Notes: generated by a model from the sequence alone, not told the origin. Positions 27,846-35,921 are shown, counted from the stretch's first letter. The stretch is 64,000 nucleotides of DNA from an uncultured Chloroflexota bacterium (GCA_902791025.1 CADATZ010000002.1:186001-250000); one strand, 5' to 3'. Numbers and translations are program-made.

Positions 27846-29228
27846 TCAGATTCCGATATGGTCGGAGATGTAACGCGCGACATAAACCCCGCTGACCGAA
27901 GCATGGGAAAGGGAATGAGTAATGCCGCTGCAGTCGCCGATCACGAAAAGACCTTTGTATGGTGTTTCAAGATGCTCGTTAAGCGCAACTTCCATGTTAT
28001 AGAATTTGACCTCCACGCCGTAAAGCAGCGTGTCGATATTGGCAGTTCCGGGGGCGATTTTGTCGAGTGCATAGATCATGTCGATAATGCCATCGAGGAT
28101 ACGCTTCGGGATCACCAGGCTCAAATCACCGGGTGTCGCAGCGAGTGTCGGTACTGTGAAGCATTCCCGCATCCGGCTGGGCGTACTGCGCCGTCCGCGG
28201 ATCAGGTCCCCGAAGCGCTGCACAAGCACTCCGCCGCCCAGCATGTTGGAAAGGCGGGCAATGCTTTCACCGTAATCATTGCTGTCCTTGAAGGGCTCGG
28301 AGAAATGCTTCGTGACCAGCAGTGCGAAGTTGGTGTTCTGTGTCCACTTGGCGGGGTCTTCAAAGCTGTGACCGTTCACAGTGACGATGCCGTTGGTGTT
28401 TTCATTGACCACCGCGCCGCGGGGATTCATGCAGAATGTACGCACCAGGTCGCCGGTTTTTTCCGTTCGATAAAGGATCTTGCTCTCGTAAAGCGAATCG
28501 GTAATGTGAGAAAAAACTTCCGCCGGAAGCTCCACACGCACCCCGATGTCGACACGGTTGGATTTCGTCGGGATGTTCAGCTCTCTGCAGACACCTTCCA
28601 TCCATTTGGAGCCGCTGCGTCCGCCGGAGATGATGCAGGTCGGTGCCTCAAAAGTCTCTTCCGCGGTATGAACATAATAGAGGTTTTCCCTGATTTCCAC
28701 TTTTTCAGCAGCAGTATAGAAAAAGATATCGACTTTATCCTTGAGCTCCGCGTAAAGATTCTGCAGAACGACATAATTTTTGTCCGTACCCAGGTGGCGG
28801 ACAGAGGCATCCAACAGATGCAGTCCGTTCTGAATGCAGATTTTTTTGAATTCGGAATTTGCCGTGCTGAACAGGCGTGTGCCTTCACCGCCATGGGACA
28901 TATTGATGTCATCGACATAATGCATCAGATCCAGTGCTGTGCTCTTGCCGATATACTCATGCAGTGTTCCGCCAAAATCGTTGGTGATGTTGTATTTTCC
29001 GTCGGAAAACGCACCGGCTCCGCCGAAACCGTTCATGATAGAGCAGTGCTTGCATTTGATGCAGTTCTTGATCTTTACCCCGTCGATCGGGCATTTTCGC
29101 TTTTCCAGTGGTGCACCGGATTCAAGCATGGCGATTTTCAAAGATGGCTGCAGCCGGGATAATTCGTAAGCGGAGAAGATCCCGCCGGGGCCTGCTCCGA
29201 TAATGATAACGTCATATTGCTGTGTCAT
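27846..29228 (-). CDS. FAD-dependent dehydrogenase of the COG2509 family with CxxCxxC
   Basis: 460-residue flavoprotein. Dinucleotide-binding motif VIIIGAGPGGIFSAYEL at residues 7-23, then Cys46 and a C56xxC59xxC62 cluster followed by GFGGAGAFSDGKYN, the family hallmark; the four Cys could hold an Fe-S centre (inference). SGGRSG and a C-terminal GVYVARYISDHIG complete the fold. In-vivo substrate unknown. It lies 40 bp downstream of znuB and 9 bp before the ABC exporter pair on the same strand, so it may be transcribed with either. Confidence 0.82.
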   Translation of the reverse strand: MTQQYDVIIIGAGPGGIFSAYELSRLQPSLKIAMLESGAPLEKRKCPIDGVKIKNCIKCKHCSIMNGFGGAGAFSDGKYNITNDFGGTLHEYIGKSTALDLMHYVDDINMSHGGEGTRLFSTANSEFKKICIQNGLHLLDASVRHLGTDKNYVVLQNLYAELKDKVDIFFYTAAEKVEIRENLYYVHTAEETFEAPTCIISGGRSGSKWMEGVCRELNIPTKSNRVDIGVRVELPAEVFSHITDSLYESKILYRTEKTGDLVRTFCMNPRGAVVNENTNGIVTVNGHSFEDPAKWTQNTNFALLVTKHFSEPFKDSNDYGESIARLSNMLGGGVLVQRFGDLIRGRRSTPSRMRECFTVPTLAATPGDLSLVIPKRILDGIIDMIYALDKIAPGTANIDTLLYGVEVKFYNMEVALNEHLETPYKGLFVIGDCSGITHSLSHASVSGVYVARYISDHIGI

Positions 29229-29268
29229 GATATCTCTCCTTCAGTTGACGCATAAATTATACCATGTA

Positions 29269-30114
29269 TCACTCTTTGGTGGCGCCGGTGACTTTGCCGA
29301 TGATGAAACAGAGCGCGAAGGCGACGATGTCCACTGCAACGATGGTGGAACCGACGGGAGTTCCTGCGAGGATAGAAATGATTATGCCCAGCGCAGCACA
29401 GATCACGGAGATGACAGCGGAACAAATCGTCACGCCCTTGAAGCTGCCGAAAAGCCGCATGGCGGAGAGCGCCGGGAAGATCACCAGGGCTGAGATCAGC
29501 AGGGAACCGACCAGGTTCATCGCCAGAACAATGATAACGGCGGTGATGACTGCAATCAGCAGATTGTAGCGATCCGCCGGGGTGCCGGTAGCTTTGGCGA
29601 AAGCTTCATCGAAAGTGACCGCGAAGATCTTATTGTAAAATAGGATGAAGATCAACACCACCAACGCGGAAAGCACCGCACAGAGGACCACTTCCCTCTC
29701 GGTCAGCGTGAGAATTGAAGTCGAACCGAAAAGAGTGCTGCAGACGTCGCCGGAGAGGTTCGACGAGGTGGAAAAGATATTCATGATCAGATAGCCCAAC
29801 GCCATCGATCCGACGGAGATCATGGCGATGGCGGAATCGCCTTTGATTTTGGTGTTCTGCCCGGTCCGCAGCAGCAGAATCGCACTGATGACCGTGATCG
29901 GCAGCACAATGAGCATTTCATTCGTCAAATTGAAAACAGCCGCGATTGCCATCGCACCAAAGGCCACATGGGAAAGTCCGTCTCCAATGAATGAGAATCT
30001 CTTCAAGACCAGCGTTACGCCCAATAACGATGAGCACAATGCAATTAAAATGCCTACGATCAATGCATATCGTACGAATGGATATTGGAAATATAAGCTA
30101 AGTTTTTCAATCAT
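29269..30114 (-). CDS. znuB: Zinc/manganese ABC transporter permease
   Basis: 281-residue ABC-3 family permease with about eight membrane helices. Typical blocks: GVTLVLKRFSFIGDGLSHVAFGAMAI near residue 35 and MNLVGSLLISALVIFPALSA near 195. It forms the membrane channel of the zinc importer with ZnuC and ZnuA encoded just upstream. The gap to znuC is 16 bp of heptamer repeat. Zinc as the metal is inferred from the Zur-type regulator and its operators at the head of the operon. Confidence 0.9.
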   Translation of the reverse strand: MIEKLSLYFQYPFVRYALIVGILIALCSSLLGVTLVLKRFSFIGDGLSHVAFGAMAIAAVFNLTNEMLIVLPITVISAILLLRTGQNTKIKGDSAIAMISVGSMALGYLIMNIFSTSSNLSGDVCSTLFGSTSILTLTEREVVLCAVLSALVVLIFILFYNKIFAVTFDEAFAKATGTPADRYNLLIAVITAVIIVLAMNLVGSLLISALVIFPALSAMRLFGSFKGVTICSAVISVICAALGIIISILAGTPVGSTIVAVDIVAFALCFIIGKVTGATKE

Positions 30115-30123
30115 AAGGTTACC

Positions 30124-30158
30124 TCAGGTGTTAGGTGTTAGGTGTTAGCGGTTGGGAA
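30124..30158. repeat. Heptamer tract overlapping the 3' end of znuC
   Basis: TCAGGTG, TTAGGTG twice, TTAGCGG, TTGGGAA, then TCGG: the same unit order as the tract at 8154. On the minus strand it encodes the last residues of ZnuC (QPLTPN-T) and its TAA stop at 30131-30133. Confidence 0.8.
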
Positions 30159-30850
30159 TCGGAGGTCATCCATTTATTCCCCATATCAGAATAAAAATAC
30201 TCGTCTCTTGTACCAAAAAATATACTTTGACCGATATGTAAAATATGACTTGCAAAACGAACAGCCGCGGTAAGATCGTGAGAGATCATTATGATCGTAA
30301 TGCCATCCATATTCAGAGATTGAATCAAGCTGTACATCTCATTCGTAACTTTCGGATCAAGACCGGAAACAGGCTCATCCAGCAAAAGGATCTTGCGGGT
30401 CGCACACAGTGCCCGGGCAAGGAGAACACGCTGCTGCTGACCGCCGGAAAGCTCCCGATAACATTGATCGGCATGAGCTTCGATCCCCATCCGCCGCATG
30501 TTCTCTTCTGCCAGACGTTTTTCTTCTCGGTTGTAAAAGGGACGCAGTCCCGTTCTACCCTGAAAACCGGACATCACGATCTCCCGAACCGATGCCGGAA
30601 AATCCCTCTGAACGATTGTCTGCTGCGGCAGATAACCGATCTCATTCCGCTTCAGGCCATCTCCCGGGATGATCTGTCCGCTCAGTGGTTCACGCAGACC
30701 CAGCAGGGTCTTCATCAGCGTTGTTTTTCCGGAGCCGTTTTCCCCGACGATGCAGAGATAGTCCCCCGCATTGACAACGAAATTCAAGTCAGAAACAACA
30801 GCCTGACCGTCATATCCGACAGAGAGGTTTTTTATCGTCAGCAGCGCCAT
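30131..30850 (-). CDS. znuC: Zinc ABC transporter ATP-binding protein
   Basis: 239-residue ATPase of the metal importer: Walker A VGENGSGKTTLMKTLLG, Q-loop IGYLPQQ, signature [12 protein letters not shown], Walker B ILLLDEPVSGLD, and switch His in IMISHD. The last nine or so residues (SDSQPLTPN-T) come from a heptamer repeat, so the native C-terminus has been replaced. The start codon overlaps the znuA stop at base 30850. Confidence 0.93.
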   Translation of the reverse strand: MALLTIKNLSVGYDGQAVVSDLNFVVNAGDYLCIVGENGSGKTTLMKTLLGLREPLSGQIIPGDGLKRNEIGYLPQQTIVQRDFPASVREIVMSGFQGRTGLRPFYNREEKRLAEENMRRMGIEAHADQCYRELSGGQQQRVLLARALCATRKILLLDEPVSGLDPKVTNEMYSLIQSLNMDGITIIMISHDLTAAVRFASHILHIGQSIFFGTRDEYFYSDMGNKWMTSDSQPLTPNT

Positions 30851-31860
30851 CAGTTTGCCTCCTCCCCCAACGCTTGTTTCAGCACCGACAAATTCTTTTC
30901 CATGAGTGAAAGGTAGCTTTCTCCATCCCGGATATCAGCAGCAGTAACAGACTGCATGGAGTCCAGCTTCAGGATCTGCTGATTTCCGGAATCTGTGTTT
31001 TTCACGATCGTTTCCGCGATTTTCCCATCACTGCCGTCAATTGTCAGCACAGCCGGCAGGGATAACTCGCTGCATTTTTGAGCAAGAAAACTGATCGTTT
31101 CAAAACTGGCCTCCGTTTCCGCGGAACAGCCGGGAAACGCGGCATAATAACGCAACCCATAATCCTCGACCATATAGCGGAAAGGGAAACGATCTCCAAA
31201 GAGGAGTGTTTTCTGTGCCGTGTTTCCAACAGCTTCTTGATATTCCTCATCCAATGCCGAAAGCTTTTCTTTATAAGCTGCGGCGTTCGCCTCATAAACC
31301 TTCGCATTTTCATGGTCAATTGCGGAAAGTTCAGCAGTAATTGCGTCAACAATGACCGCGGCATTCCGCAGCGAAAGCCACACATGTTCATCCGGAGCTT
31401 CCTCCTCTTCATCCTCATCCGCCTGCATTCCTTCCACGGTTTCTTCCATTCTGGCTTTATCACCGATCGCTTCCAACATACTGAGAATACGGATATTCGG
31501 ATTTTTCGCCTGCTTCAGCGAGTCCATCACCCATTGATCTGATTCTCCACCAATATAAATGAAAAGGTCGGCATTGGAAATTTTCAGAATATCATCTACC
31601 GAAGGCTGGAAAGAGTGGAGATCCACACCGTTGTCCACCAGCAGCGTAAGTTCCGCTCCGGCAGGATTCTCACCAAGTACGTTCCGTGTCCAGTCATAAG
31701 CCGGGAAAATTGCAGCAGCGATTTTTATCTGATTTGCATCTGAAACCTGTTTACTCTCCTGTTTTGCACATCCGCAAAGGCAAATAATAAATGCTAATGA
31801 CAACAAAACAAGGATTGACTCTCTCCGCTTTTCAATAATCATTTTCTTATAATCCATTCT
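30850..31860 (-). CDS. znuA: Metal-binding lipoprotein of the zinc ABC transporter
   Basis: About 336-residue solute-binding protein anchored by a lipid: hydrophobic signal then lipobox LCGC. Metal-site blocks: NGVDLHSFQPS, a short acidic loop (EDEEEEAPDEH) in place of the long His-rich loop, EHVWLS, and LFGDRFPFRYM, the variant common in Gram-positive YcdH-like proteins where canonical ZnuA has HDA. The reading frame extends to 31884, but that ATG lies within a GTGAATA-type intergenic repeat, so I take the ATG at 31860 (GGAGA just before) or 31845. Co-transcribed after zur. Confidence 0.85.
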   Translation of the reverse strand, partial: RMDYKKMIIEKRRESILVLLSLAFIICLCGCAKQESKQVSDANQIKIAAAIFPAYDWTRNVLGENPAGAELTLLVDNGVDLHSFQPSVDDILKISNADLFIYIGGESDQWVMDSLKQAKNPNIRILSMLEAIGDKARMEETVEGMQADEDEEEEAPDEHVWLSLRNAAVIVDAITAELSAIDHENAKVYEANAAAYKEKLSALDEEYQEAVGNTAQKTLLFGDRFPFRYMVEDYGLRYYAAFPGCSAETEASFETISFLAQKCSELSLPAVLTIDGSDGKIAETIVKNTDSGNQQILKLDSMQSVTAADIRDGESYLSLMEKNLSVLKQALGEEAN

Positions 31861-31887
31861 CCGTCTCTCTTCATTATTCATCATTCA

Positions 31888-32304
31888 CTATTCACTGCAT
31901 CTGCACTCCTCGCAGATTCCATAGAAGACCGTCCGCAGTGGGTCGAGCATGAACTGATGCTTCTCCATCATATGGGACTGTATTTCAATCAGTTCGTCGC
32001 AATGCAGATGGATCAGCTTCCCGCATTTTTCACATTTGCAATGAAAGCAGACCTCACCACCGCTATGTACATTCTCTCCGATATACTCAAAACAGGCTGG
32101 ATCGCTTGCGCTGAGGTTATATTTATTGATCAAACCCTCATTCACCAGCTCCTCCAGCTGACGGTAAACTGTAGACTGACCAATCGGTGACTCCTGACTT
32201 TTGAAGTATTCGCAGATATCACCGGCAGTAAAGTGCTTTCCGGGAATCGTTTTCAAATAATCCAGCAAAATTTCGCGCTGTCTGGTTTTATATTTCGACT
32301 TCAC
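31888..32304 (-). CDS. zur: Fur-family zinc uptake repressor
   Basis: 138-residue Fur-family regulator. An N-terminal winged helix (HFTAGDICEYF, IGQSTVYRQLEELVNEGLI) is followed by the metal and dimerisation domain with CEKC and CEEC pairs for structural zinc and HSGGEVCFHC, HLHCDE ligands. Zur rather than Fur or PerR is inferred from its place at the head of znuACB. The GTG start at 32304 follows AAGGATG; the ATG two bases earlier runs straight into TGA. Two operator-like palindromes surround its promoter, pointing to autoregulation. Confidence 0.88.
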   Translation of the reverse strand: MKSKYKTRQREILLDYLKTIPGKHFTAGDICEYFKSQESPIGQSTVYRQLEELVNEGLINKYNLSASDPACFEYIGENVHSGGEVCFHCKCEKCGKLIHLHCDELIEIQSHMMEKHQFMLDPLRTVFYGICEECRCSE

Positions 32305-32327
32305 ATGCCCATCCTTGTTCCATAAAT

Positions 32328-32391
32328 TGGGAACGATTCCCGATTTTAGTATAAAACAAAGGAAAAGTCAAGAATATGGGAATCATTTTCA
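32328..32391 (-). promoter_or_regulatory. Promoter of the zinc operon bracketed by two Zur-box-like palindromes
   Basis: On the minus strand TTGACT (32366-32371), 17-bp spacer, TAAAAT (32343-32348). TGGGAACGATTCCCG at 32328-32342 lies directly downstream of the -10, and TGGGAATCATTTTCA at 32377-32391 directly upstream of the -35. Both fit the Zur-like pattern TGnnAAnnATTnnCA. Confidence 0.75.
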
Positions 32392-32422
32392 AATTCTTAT
32401 GACAAATAAACAAAAAGGAAAA

Positions 32423-32446
32423 ACAAAAAACTCCGGGTTTCCGGAG
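32423..32446 (-). terminator. Rho-independent terminator after tRNA-Phe
   Basis: CTCCGG-GTTT-CCGGAG hairpin (32431-32446) with an A-rich run (32423-32430) that reads as a T-run on the minus strand, just downstream of the tRNA 3' end. Confidence 0.85.
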
Positions 32447-32451
32447 TCTTG

Positions 32452-32524
32452 TGCCGAGACACAGAATCGAACTGTGGACACTACAATTTTCAGTCGTATG
32501 CTCTACCAACTGAGCTATCTCGGC
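32452..32524 (-). tRNA. tRNA-Phe (anticodon GAA)
   Basis: 73-nt cloverleaf on the minus strand. Acceptor arms GCCGAGA (from 32524) and TCTCGGC with discriminator A; D-arm block AGCTCAGTTGGTAGAGC; anticodon stem TACGA/TTGTA with loop CTGAAAA giving GAA; T-arm CACAG-TTCGATT-CTGTG. The 3' CCA is not encoded (CAA follows). Confidence 0.95.
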
Positions 32525-32552
32525 GAACCGTTGTTTCTCAACAACGGTTTTT
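32525..32552. other. Hairpin directly upstream of tRNA-Phe
   Basis: AACCGTTGTT...AACAACGGTT inverted repeat followed by T-rich sequence on the plus strand. It touches the mature tRNA 5' end, so on the minus strand it would be part of the tRNA precursor leader; on the plus strand it has a terminator shape. Confidence 0.6.
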
Positions 32553-32710
32553 ATTATACGGCCTTTTTATTTTGTGTCAAGACATTTGCAAATTTTGTGA
32601 CAAGATTTTTTGTCTGATTTTTTATTGGTGTAAACTTTCAAAGCTAAGCCGAAGCACCGGGACGATTTTTCCTGCCAAGATGACGCAGCTCAGCAAACTG
32701 GTTCCTGCAA

Positions 32711-33406
32711 TTATTTTGTCAGAAACTCTTCCAGCGTCAACCCTTTTTCAGTGATCTCATTCGCAAGTTCAACATTATCGATGTAGCGGATATGCCATGG
32801 TTCATAGCTGTATCCGGTGATATCCTCTTTGCCCTCAAGATAATGCAGAATGAATCCAAACTCCGGCAGTTTTGAATGAATTTTCGCCCAGATCTCCGGG
32901 TACTGAACCATATCCTCATTCATATAAACGTCAACCCCATCTATATTCAGATAAAGATCCAGTGCAAGACCTGTATGGTGTTCGGAAAATCCGGGAACAG
33001 CCACATACTGCTTCACATAATCTTCACCGTAGCGTTCAGTAAAATCATCCATGATCTGTTGTTGTGCGGCAACACTGCGGTAAGCGGAATCCAGGTCAAT
33101 AAATACGCCTTCTTCGGCAAGGGCATCTTTCAGCTTCAGATAAGCATCATAAGCCTTTTTCTCAACTTCAACATCATCGCCGAGTGAGTTTGTCATATGA
33201 ACGATTTCGACCACGTCCTCCCAGGTTTCCGGTAATGGGTTCTCTTTATTCACCAGCACCAGATAATCAATTGGGTTAATTACAGGATCAAGCGTTTCCT
33301 GACTCTGCGGAGCCAAAACGGCCTGTACGTTATTTTTCATCAATGCTGATGAGACCAGCACAATTGAAATCAGAACGAAAAATGTTCTTCTAAATATATT
33401 GTTCAT
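32711..33406 (-). CDS. D-alanyl-D-alanine carboxypeptidase, VanY/M15B-like
   Basis: 231-residue exported zinc carboxypeptidase that trims terminal D-Ala from peptidoglycan stems. Signal segment (residues about 8-28), then DSAYRSVAAQQQI, the metal motif SEHHTGLALDL (SxHxxGxAxD) and EPWHIRY with the second zinc His, all typical of VanY/DdcB-type M15. The ATG at 33406 follows GGAG and starts two bases after the trmD stop; the longer frame to 33589 is only trmD read out of frame. Coupled to trmD. Confidence 0.92.
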   Translation of the reverse strand: MNNIFRRTFFVLISIVLVSSALMKNNVQAVLAPQSQETLDPVINPIDYLVLVNKENPLPETWEDVVEIVHMTNSLGDDVEVEKKAYDAYLKLKDALAEEGVFIDLDSAYRSVAAQQQIMDDFTERYGEDYVKQYVAVPGFSEHHTGLALDLYLNIDGVDVYMNEDMVQYPEIWAKIHSKLPEFGFILHYLEGKEDITGYSYEPWHIRYIDNVELANEITEKGLTLEEFLTK

Positions 33407-33408
33407 AG

Positions 33409-34152
33409 TCAATTCTCCATTTCTGATAGATATCCTGATTCTCTCAGAAATTTCAGGTCCTTCGCGGAAAGTTCCGCTTTTTTGAGCAAGTCGGGACGGC
33501 GCTGCGCCGTGCGGAGCAGGCTTTGGTGACGGCGCCACTCGTTGATTTTGGCATGATTCCCGGAAAGCAGTACCTCCGGCACACCCCAACCCCGAAATTC
33601 CGGCGGACGGGTGTAATGCGGATATTCGAGCAGATAGCTTGCATGAGAATCATCAAAGGCTCCGTCCGGGTCACCCAACACACCGTTCAGATTACGGCTG
33701 ATGGCATCGATCAGGATCAGCGCCGGCAGTTCACCGCCGGTGAGCACATAATCCCCGATAGAGATCTCATCCGTAACCAGATGCTCACGGATCCGCTCGT
33801 CAAAACCCTCGTAACGACCGCAGATCAGCGCCAGACGGGGGTATTCGGCAAATTTTTGCGCGTCCTGCTGGGTAAAGATGCGGCCCTGTGGTGTGAGAAG
33901 GATCACCGGGCAGTCCGGCGGCGTACCGATGACCGACTCCACCGCGGCAAACACCGGATCCGGCTTTATCACCATGCCGCCTCCGCCGCCGTAGGGTGGC
34001 TCATCAGTGATGTGATGTTTACCCTCCGCCCAGTCGCGGATGTCATGAACGTCAACGGAGATCAGTCCGTTTTCAATAGCCTTGTTCAGGATCGAACAGC
34101 CCAAATACCCGCTGAATACCTGCGGGATGAGTGAGAATACGTCAAATTTCAT
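33409..34152 (-). CDS. trmD: tRNA (guanine-N1-)-methyltransferase
   Basis: SPOUT-class methylase making m1G37 in tRNA. 247 residues, usual length. Typical blocks: [64 protein letters not shown], and [25 protein letters not shown]. Surprisingly none of its usual ribosomal neighbours (rpsP, rimM, rplS) is present; instead it leads the VanY-like carboxypeptidase gene. Confidence 0.96.
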   Translation of the reverse strand: MKFDVFSLIPQVFSGYLGCSILNKAIENGLISVDVHDIRDWAEGKHHITDEPPYGGGGGMVIKPDPVFAAVESVIGTPPDCPVILLTPQGRIFTQQDAQKFAEYPRLALICGRYEGFDERIREHLVTDEISIGDYVLTGGELPALILIDAISRNLNGVLGDPDGAFDDSHASYLLEYPHYTRPPEFRGWGVPEVLLSGNHAKINEWRRHQSLLRTAQRRPDLLKKAELSAKDLKFLRESGYLSEMEN

Positions 34153-34177
34153 GAAGTTAATTATAATGAGGAAAAGG

Positions 34178-34210
34178 AAATTTCAGGATTCAGGATTCAG
34201 GATTCAGGAA
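34178..34210. repeat. TTCAGGA heptamer tract
   Basis: Four consecutive TTCAGGA units (TTTCAGGATTCAGGATTCAGG and on) just upstream of trmD, the same 7-base period as the TTAGG and TTCACTA tracts elsewhere in the window. Confidence 0.85.
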
Positions 34211-34224
34211 GGAGCTGCTGCACA

Positions 34225-34291
34225 GGGACTGTTGCCAAAGGCGACTGTCCCGTATAATTTACGGGGAACAGTCGCCTTCGGCAACAGTCCC
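34225..34291. repeat. Long double palindrome of the GGGAC repeat family
   Basis: 67-bp near-perfect inverted repeat. The left arm GGGACTGTTGCC then AAGGCGACTGT pairs with ACAGTCGCCTT then GGCAACAGTCCC, around a CCCGTA/TACGGGG inner stem. Each half is itself an imperfect palindrome equal to the single copy between groS and groL (36335-36362). Confidence 0.9.
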
Positions 34292-34420
34292 ACTTTACCG
34301 GCCTTGTTTTTCTCTGATTAACAAGGTAAAATTAGAGTTGCTGGATAAGACGATCGTTGACAAAATAAGATCATTTCCGAAAGGTACCACCAACAGGACT
34401 GATTTTTGAAACCGGTCTGA

Positions 34421-34486
34421 TTGGCGGTATCTGCCGCCAAATCTCACCAAACATCACCCTGCAAGGGAAGCAGGATGATGAGGTGA
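34421..34486 (+). promoter_or_regulatory. Structured 5' leader of the 43-residue ORF
   Basis: Two hairpins stand just upstream of the Shine-Dalgarno sequence at 34491. Hairpin 1: TTGGCGG (34421-34427) with CCGCCAA (34434-34440). Hairpin 2: TCACC (34444-34448) with GGTGA (34482-34486) enclosing an 11-bp arm CATCACCCTGC/GCAGGATGATG with one mismatch and loop AAGGGAA. Hairpin 2 ends four bases before AGGAGG. I do not recognise a known riboswitch class. Confidence 0.5.
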
Positions 34487-34501
34487 AATCAGGAGGCTAA
34501 A

Positions 34502-34633
34502 ATGTTACGATACTTGTATCGATTAGCTTATCGAATTTATCGATGGCTATACAGTCGGAACAAAAAAGTAACCGTATCCGGTCGTGACACCGAATACGGT
34601 TTCCAAATAGTTCTGACTTTCGTCAAGAAGTAG
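34502..34633 (+). CDS. 43-residue basic small protein, unknown
   Basis: Small ORF with an ideal AGGAGG (34491-34496) five bases before the ATG, between trmD and the FGE-like gene in what is otherwise a 700-bp gap. The product starts MLRYLYRLAYRIYRWLYSRN, a Tyr/Arg-rich amphipathic helix with a YR/LYR repeat and +7 or so net charge, followed by KKVTVSGRDTEYGFQIVLTF, which alternates like a beta hairpin. It has no Cys and no signal peptide. A hairpin leader precedes it and a GC-rich stem-loop follows 12 bp after the stop, so it looks like a self-contained transcription unit. Function unknown; a membrane-surface or nucleic-acid-binding peptide is possible. Confidence 0.55.
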   Translation: MLRYLYRLAYRIYRWLYSRNKKVTVSGRDTEYGFQIVLTFVKK

Positions 34634-34645
34634 CTTTTAGTTTTA

Positions 34646-34669
34646 GCGGGAATGATTAGGCATTCCCGC
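34646..34669 (+). terminator. Stem-loop terminator after the small ORF
   Basis: Perfect 9-bp stem GCGGGAATG / CATTCCCGC with 6-base loop ATTAGG, followed by CTTATT. The T-run is weak, so termination is likely but not certain. Confidence 0.65.
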
Positions 34670-34854
34670 CTTATTCCTGATTTCATTCTACCTGTAAATG
34701 GATATTCTGTCAAGACCGGTCATGTCCGGCTTTCGCATAAAAATGTTATTGGCCAGCACTGTCAGCGCATCACACAGTACAGTTTTTATGTAGACTTCAC
34801 CACAACAATAAAACTGTCCAGGTGTGCTTTGCTCTGAATAAATACAAAGATACT

Positions 34855-35709
34855 ATGAAAATTATTACGATTTTATTCATTCTTATCTGTCTTTTTCCCG
34901 CGGTAACTTCCGCGCAGGAGATCACACCCACGCATGACCCTTTTGCGTCCGGGTCATTTTATGGTGAAAAGACGCCTTTTCCCACCGAAACACCTGCATA
35001 CAACACCTCCCGGGACGCGGTGGAGATGGTGTTTATCCCCGCGGGACCTTTCATCATGGGATCCGATGATGAGGACGCGCTTACCGCGTCCCGGCCGGCA
35101 CATGAAGTCACACTGAAAGATTATTGGATCGACCGTTATGAAGTCAGCAACGCCCAATACGCCAAATGCGTGGAGGCCAAACACTGCACCGATCCAAAAA
35201 GTTTTTCCAGCAATACACGCCCGGACTATTATACGAATGAAAAATACGCGGATTATCCCGTGATCCATGTGGATTATTACCAGGCGACCGCATACTGTAC
35301 CTGGGCCGGGAAGCGCCTGCCGACAGAGGCGGAATGGGAAAAAGCCGCCCGCGGAAAAGAGGGATACACCTACCCATGGGGGAATCAGCTCCCAATAAGG
35401 ATTCCCGCCCAGATCAATCTGTTTGACGGCGGGGACACCGCGGCGGTAGATTCCTTTCCCGAAGGTGCCAGTCCTTACGGTGTCTGCAACATGGAGGGCA
35501 ACGTCTGGGAATGGACATCAGATCAGTACGATGCTTTCTATTACAGCGACAGCCCTTCCGAAGACCCTCGCGCCGTCACCGGCGGCAACGAATACGTTAT
35601 CCGCGGCTTCTCCTGGGCCTACCCCTTCAACAGGCTGGAGATTACCGCCCGCAATTACAGCTACATCCTCAACCACACCCACGACCTCGGCTTCCGCTGC
35701 GCGTACTGA
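34855..35709 (+). CDS. Secreted FGE-fold (SUMF1-type) protein without the catalytic cysteines
   Basis: 284 residues with a clear signal peptide (to about residue 21) and a C-type-lectin-like FGE-sulfatase domain: MVFIPAGPFIMGS, IDRYEVSNAQYAKCVEA, PVIHVDYYQATAYCTWAGKR, LPTEAEWEKAARG, YPWGN, NMEGNVWEWTSD, and the end LGFRCAY. In formylglycine-generating enzymes the active-site Cys pair follows the RGGSW block; here that segment reads RGFSWAYPFNRLEITARN with no Cys. So it is probably a non-FGE member with a structural or other role. I chose the ATG at 34855 over 34822 because it begins the signal peptide. No Shine-Dalgarno sequence seen. Confidence 0.85.
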   Translation: MKIITILFILICLFPAVTSAQEITPTHDPFASGSFYGEKTPFPTETPAYNTSRDAVEMVFIPAGPFIMGSDDEDALTASRPAHEVTLKDYWIDRYEVSNAQYAKCVEAKHCTDPKSFSSNTRPDYYTNEKYADYPVIHVDYYQATAYCTWAGKRLPTEAEWEKAARGKEGYTYPWGNQLPIRIPAQINLFDGGDTAAVDSFPEGASPYGVCNMEGNVWEWTSDQYDAFYYSDSPSEDPRAVTGGNEYVIRGFSWAYPFNRLEITARNYSYILNHTHDLGFRCAY

Positions 35710-35865
35710 ATAGTGAAAAGTGAATGGTGAAAAGTGAATAATGAATAATGAATAATGAAGAATAAAGGATAAAGGACAAAAGAAGTAATAATAAACTTGA
35801 TTTCTACCTTCATCCATCTTCATTCTGCCTTCTCCATTCTTCATTTACTAATTCCCTGAATCCTG
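35710..35865. repeat. Heptamer-periodic tracts (AATGAAT and CTTCATC types)
   Basis: 35711-35790: AGTGAAA, AGTGAAT, AATGAAT units degrading into AATAAAG and GATAAAG, starting one base after the FGE-like stop. 35815-35865: CCTTCAT, CCATCTT, CATTCTG, CCTTCTC, CATTCTT on the opposite phase. Together they form a loose inverted arrangement. Confidence 0.7.
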
Positions 35866-35921
35866 ATCACTGACCACTGTTTCTCCAATGTTAATACTTT
35901 GTAAGAAATGTCATAAGGCTC

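Noticed and set aside
33407..33589. Longer N-terminus for the VanY-like protein
   Set aside because: The added 61 residues are trmD read in another frame, and the ATG at 33406 has its own GGAG and starts the signal peptide.
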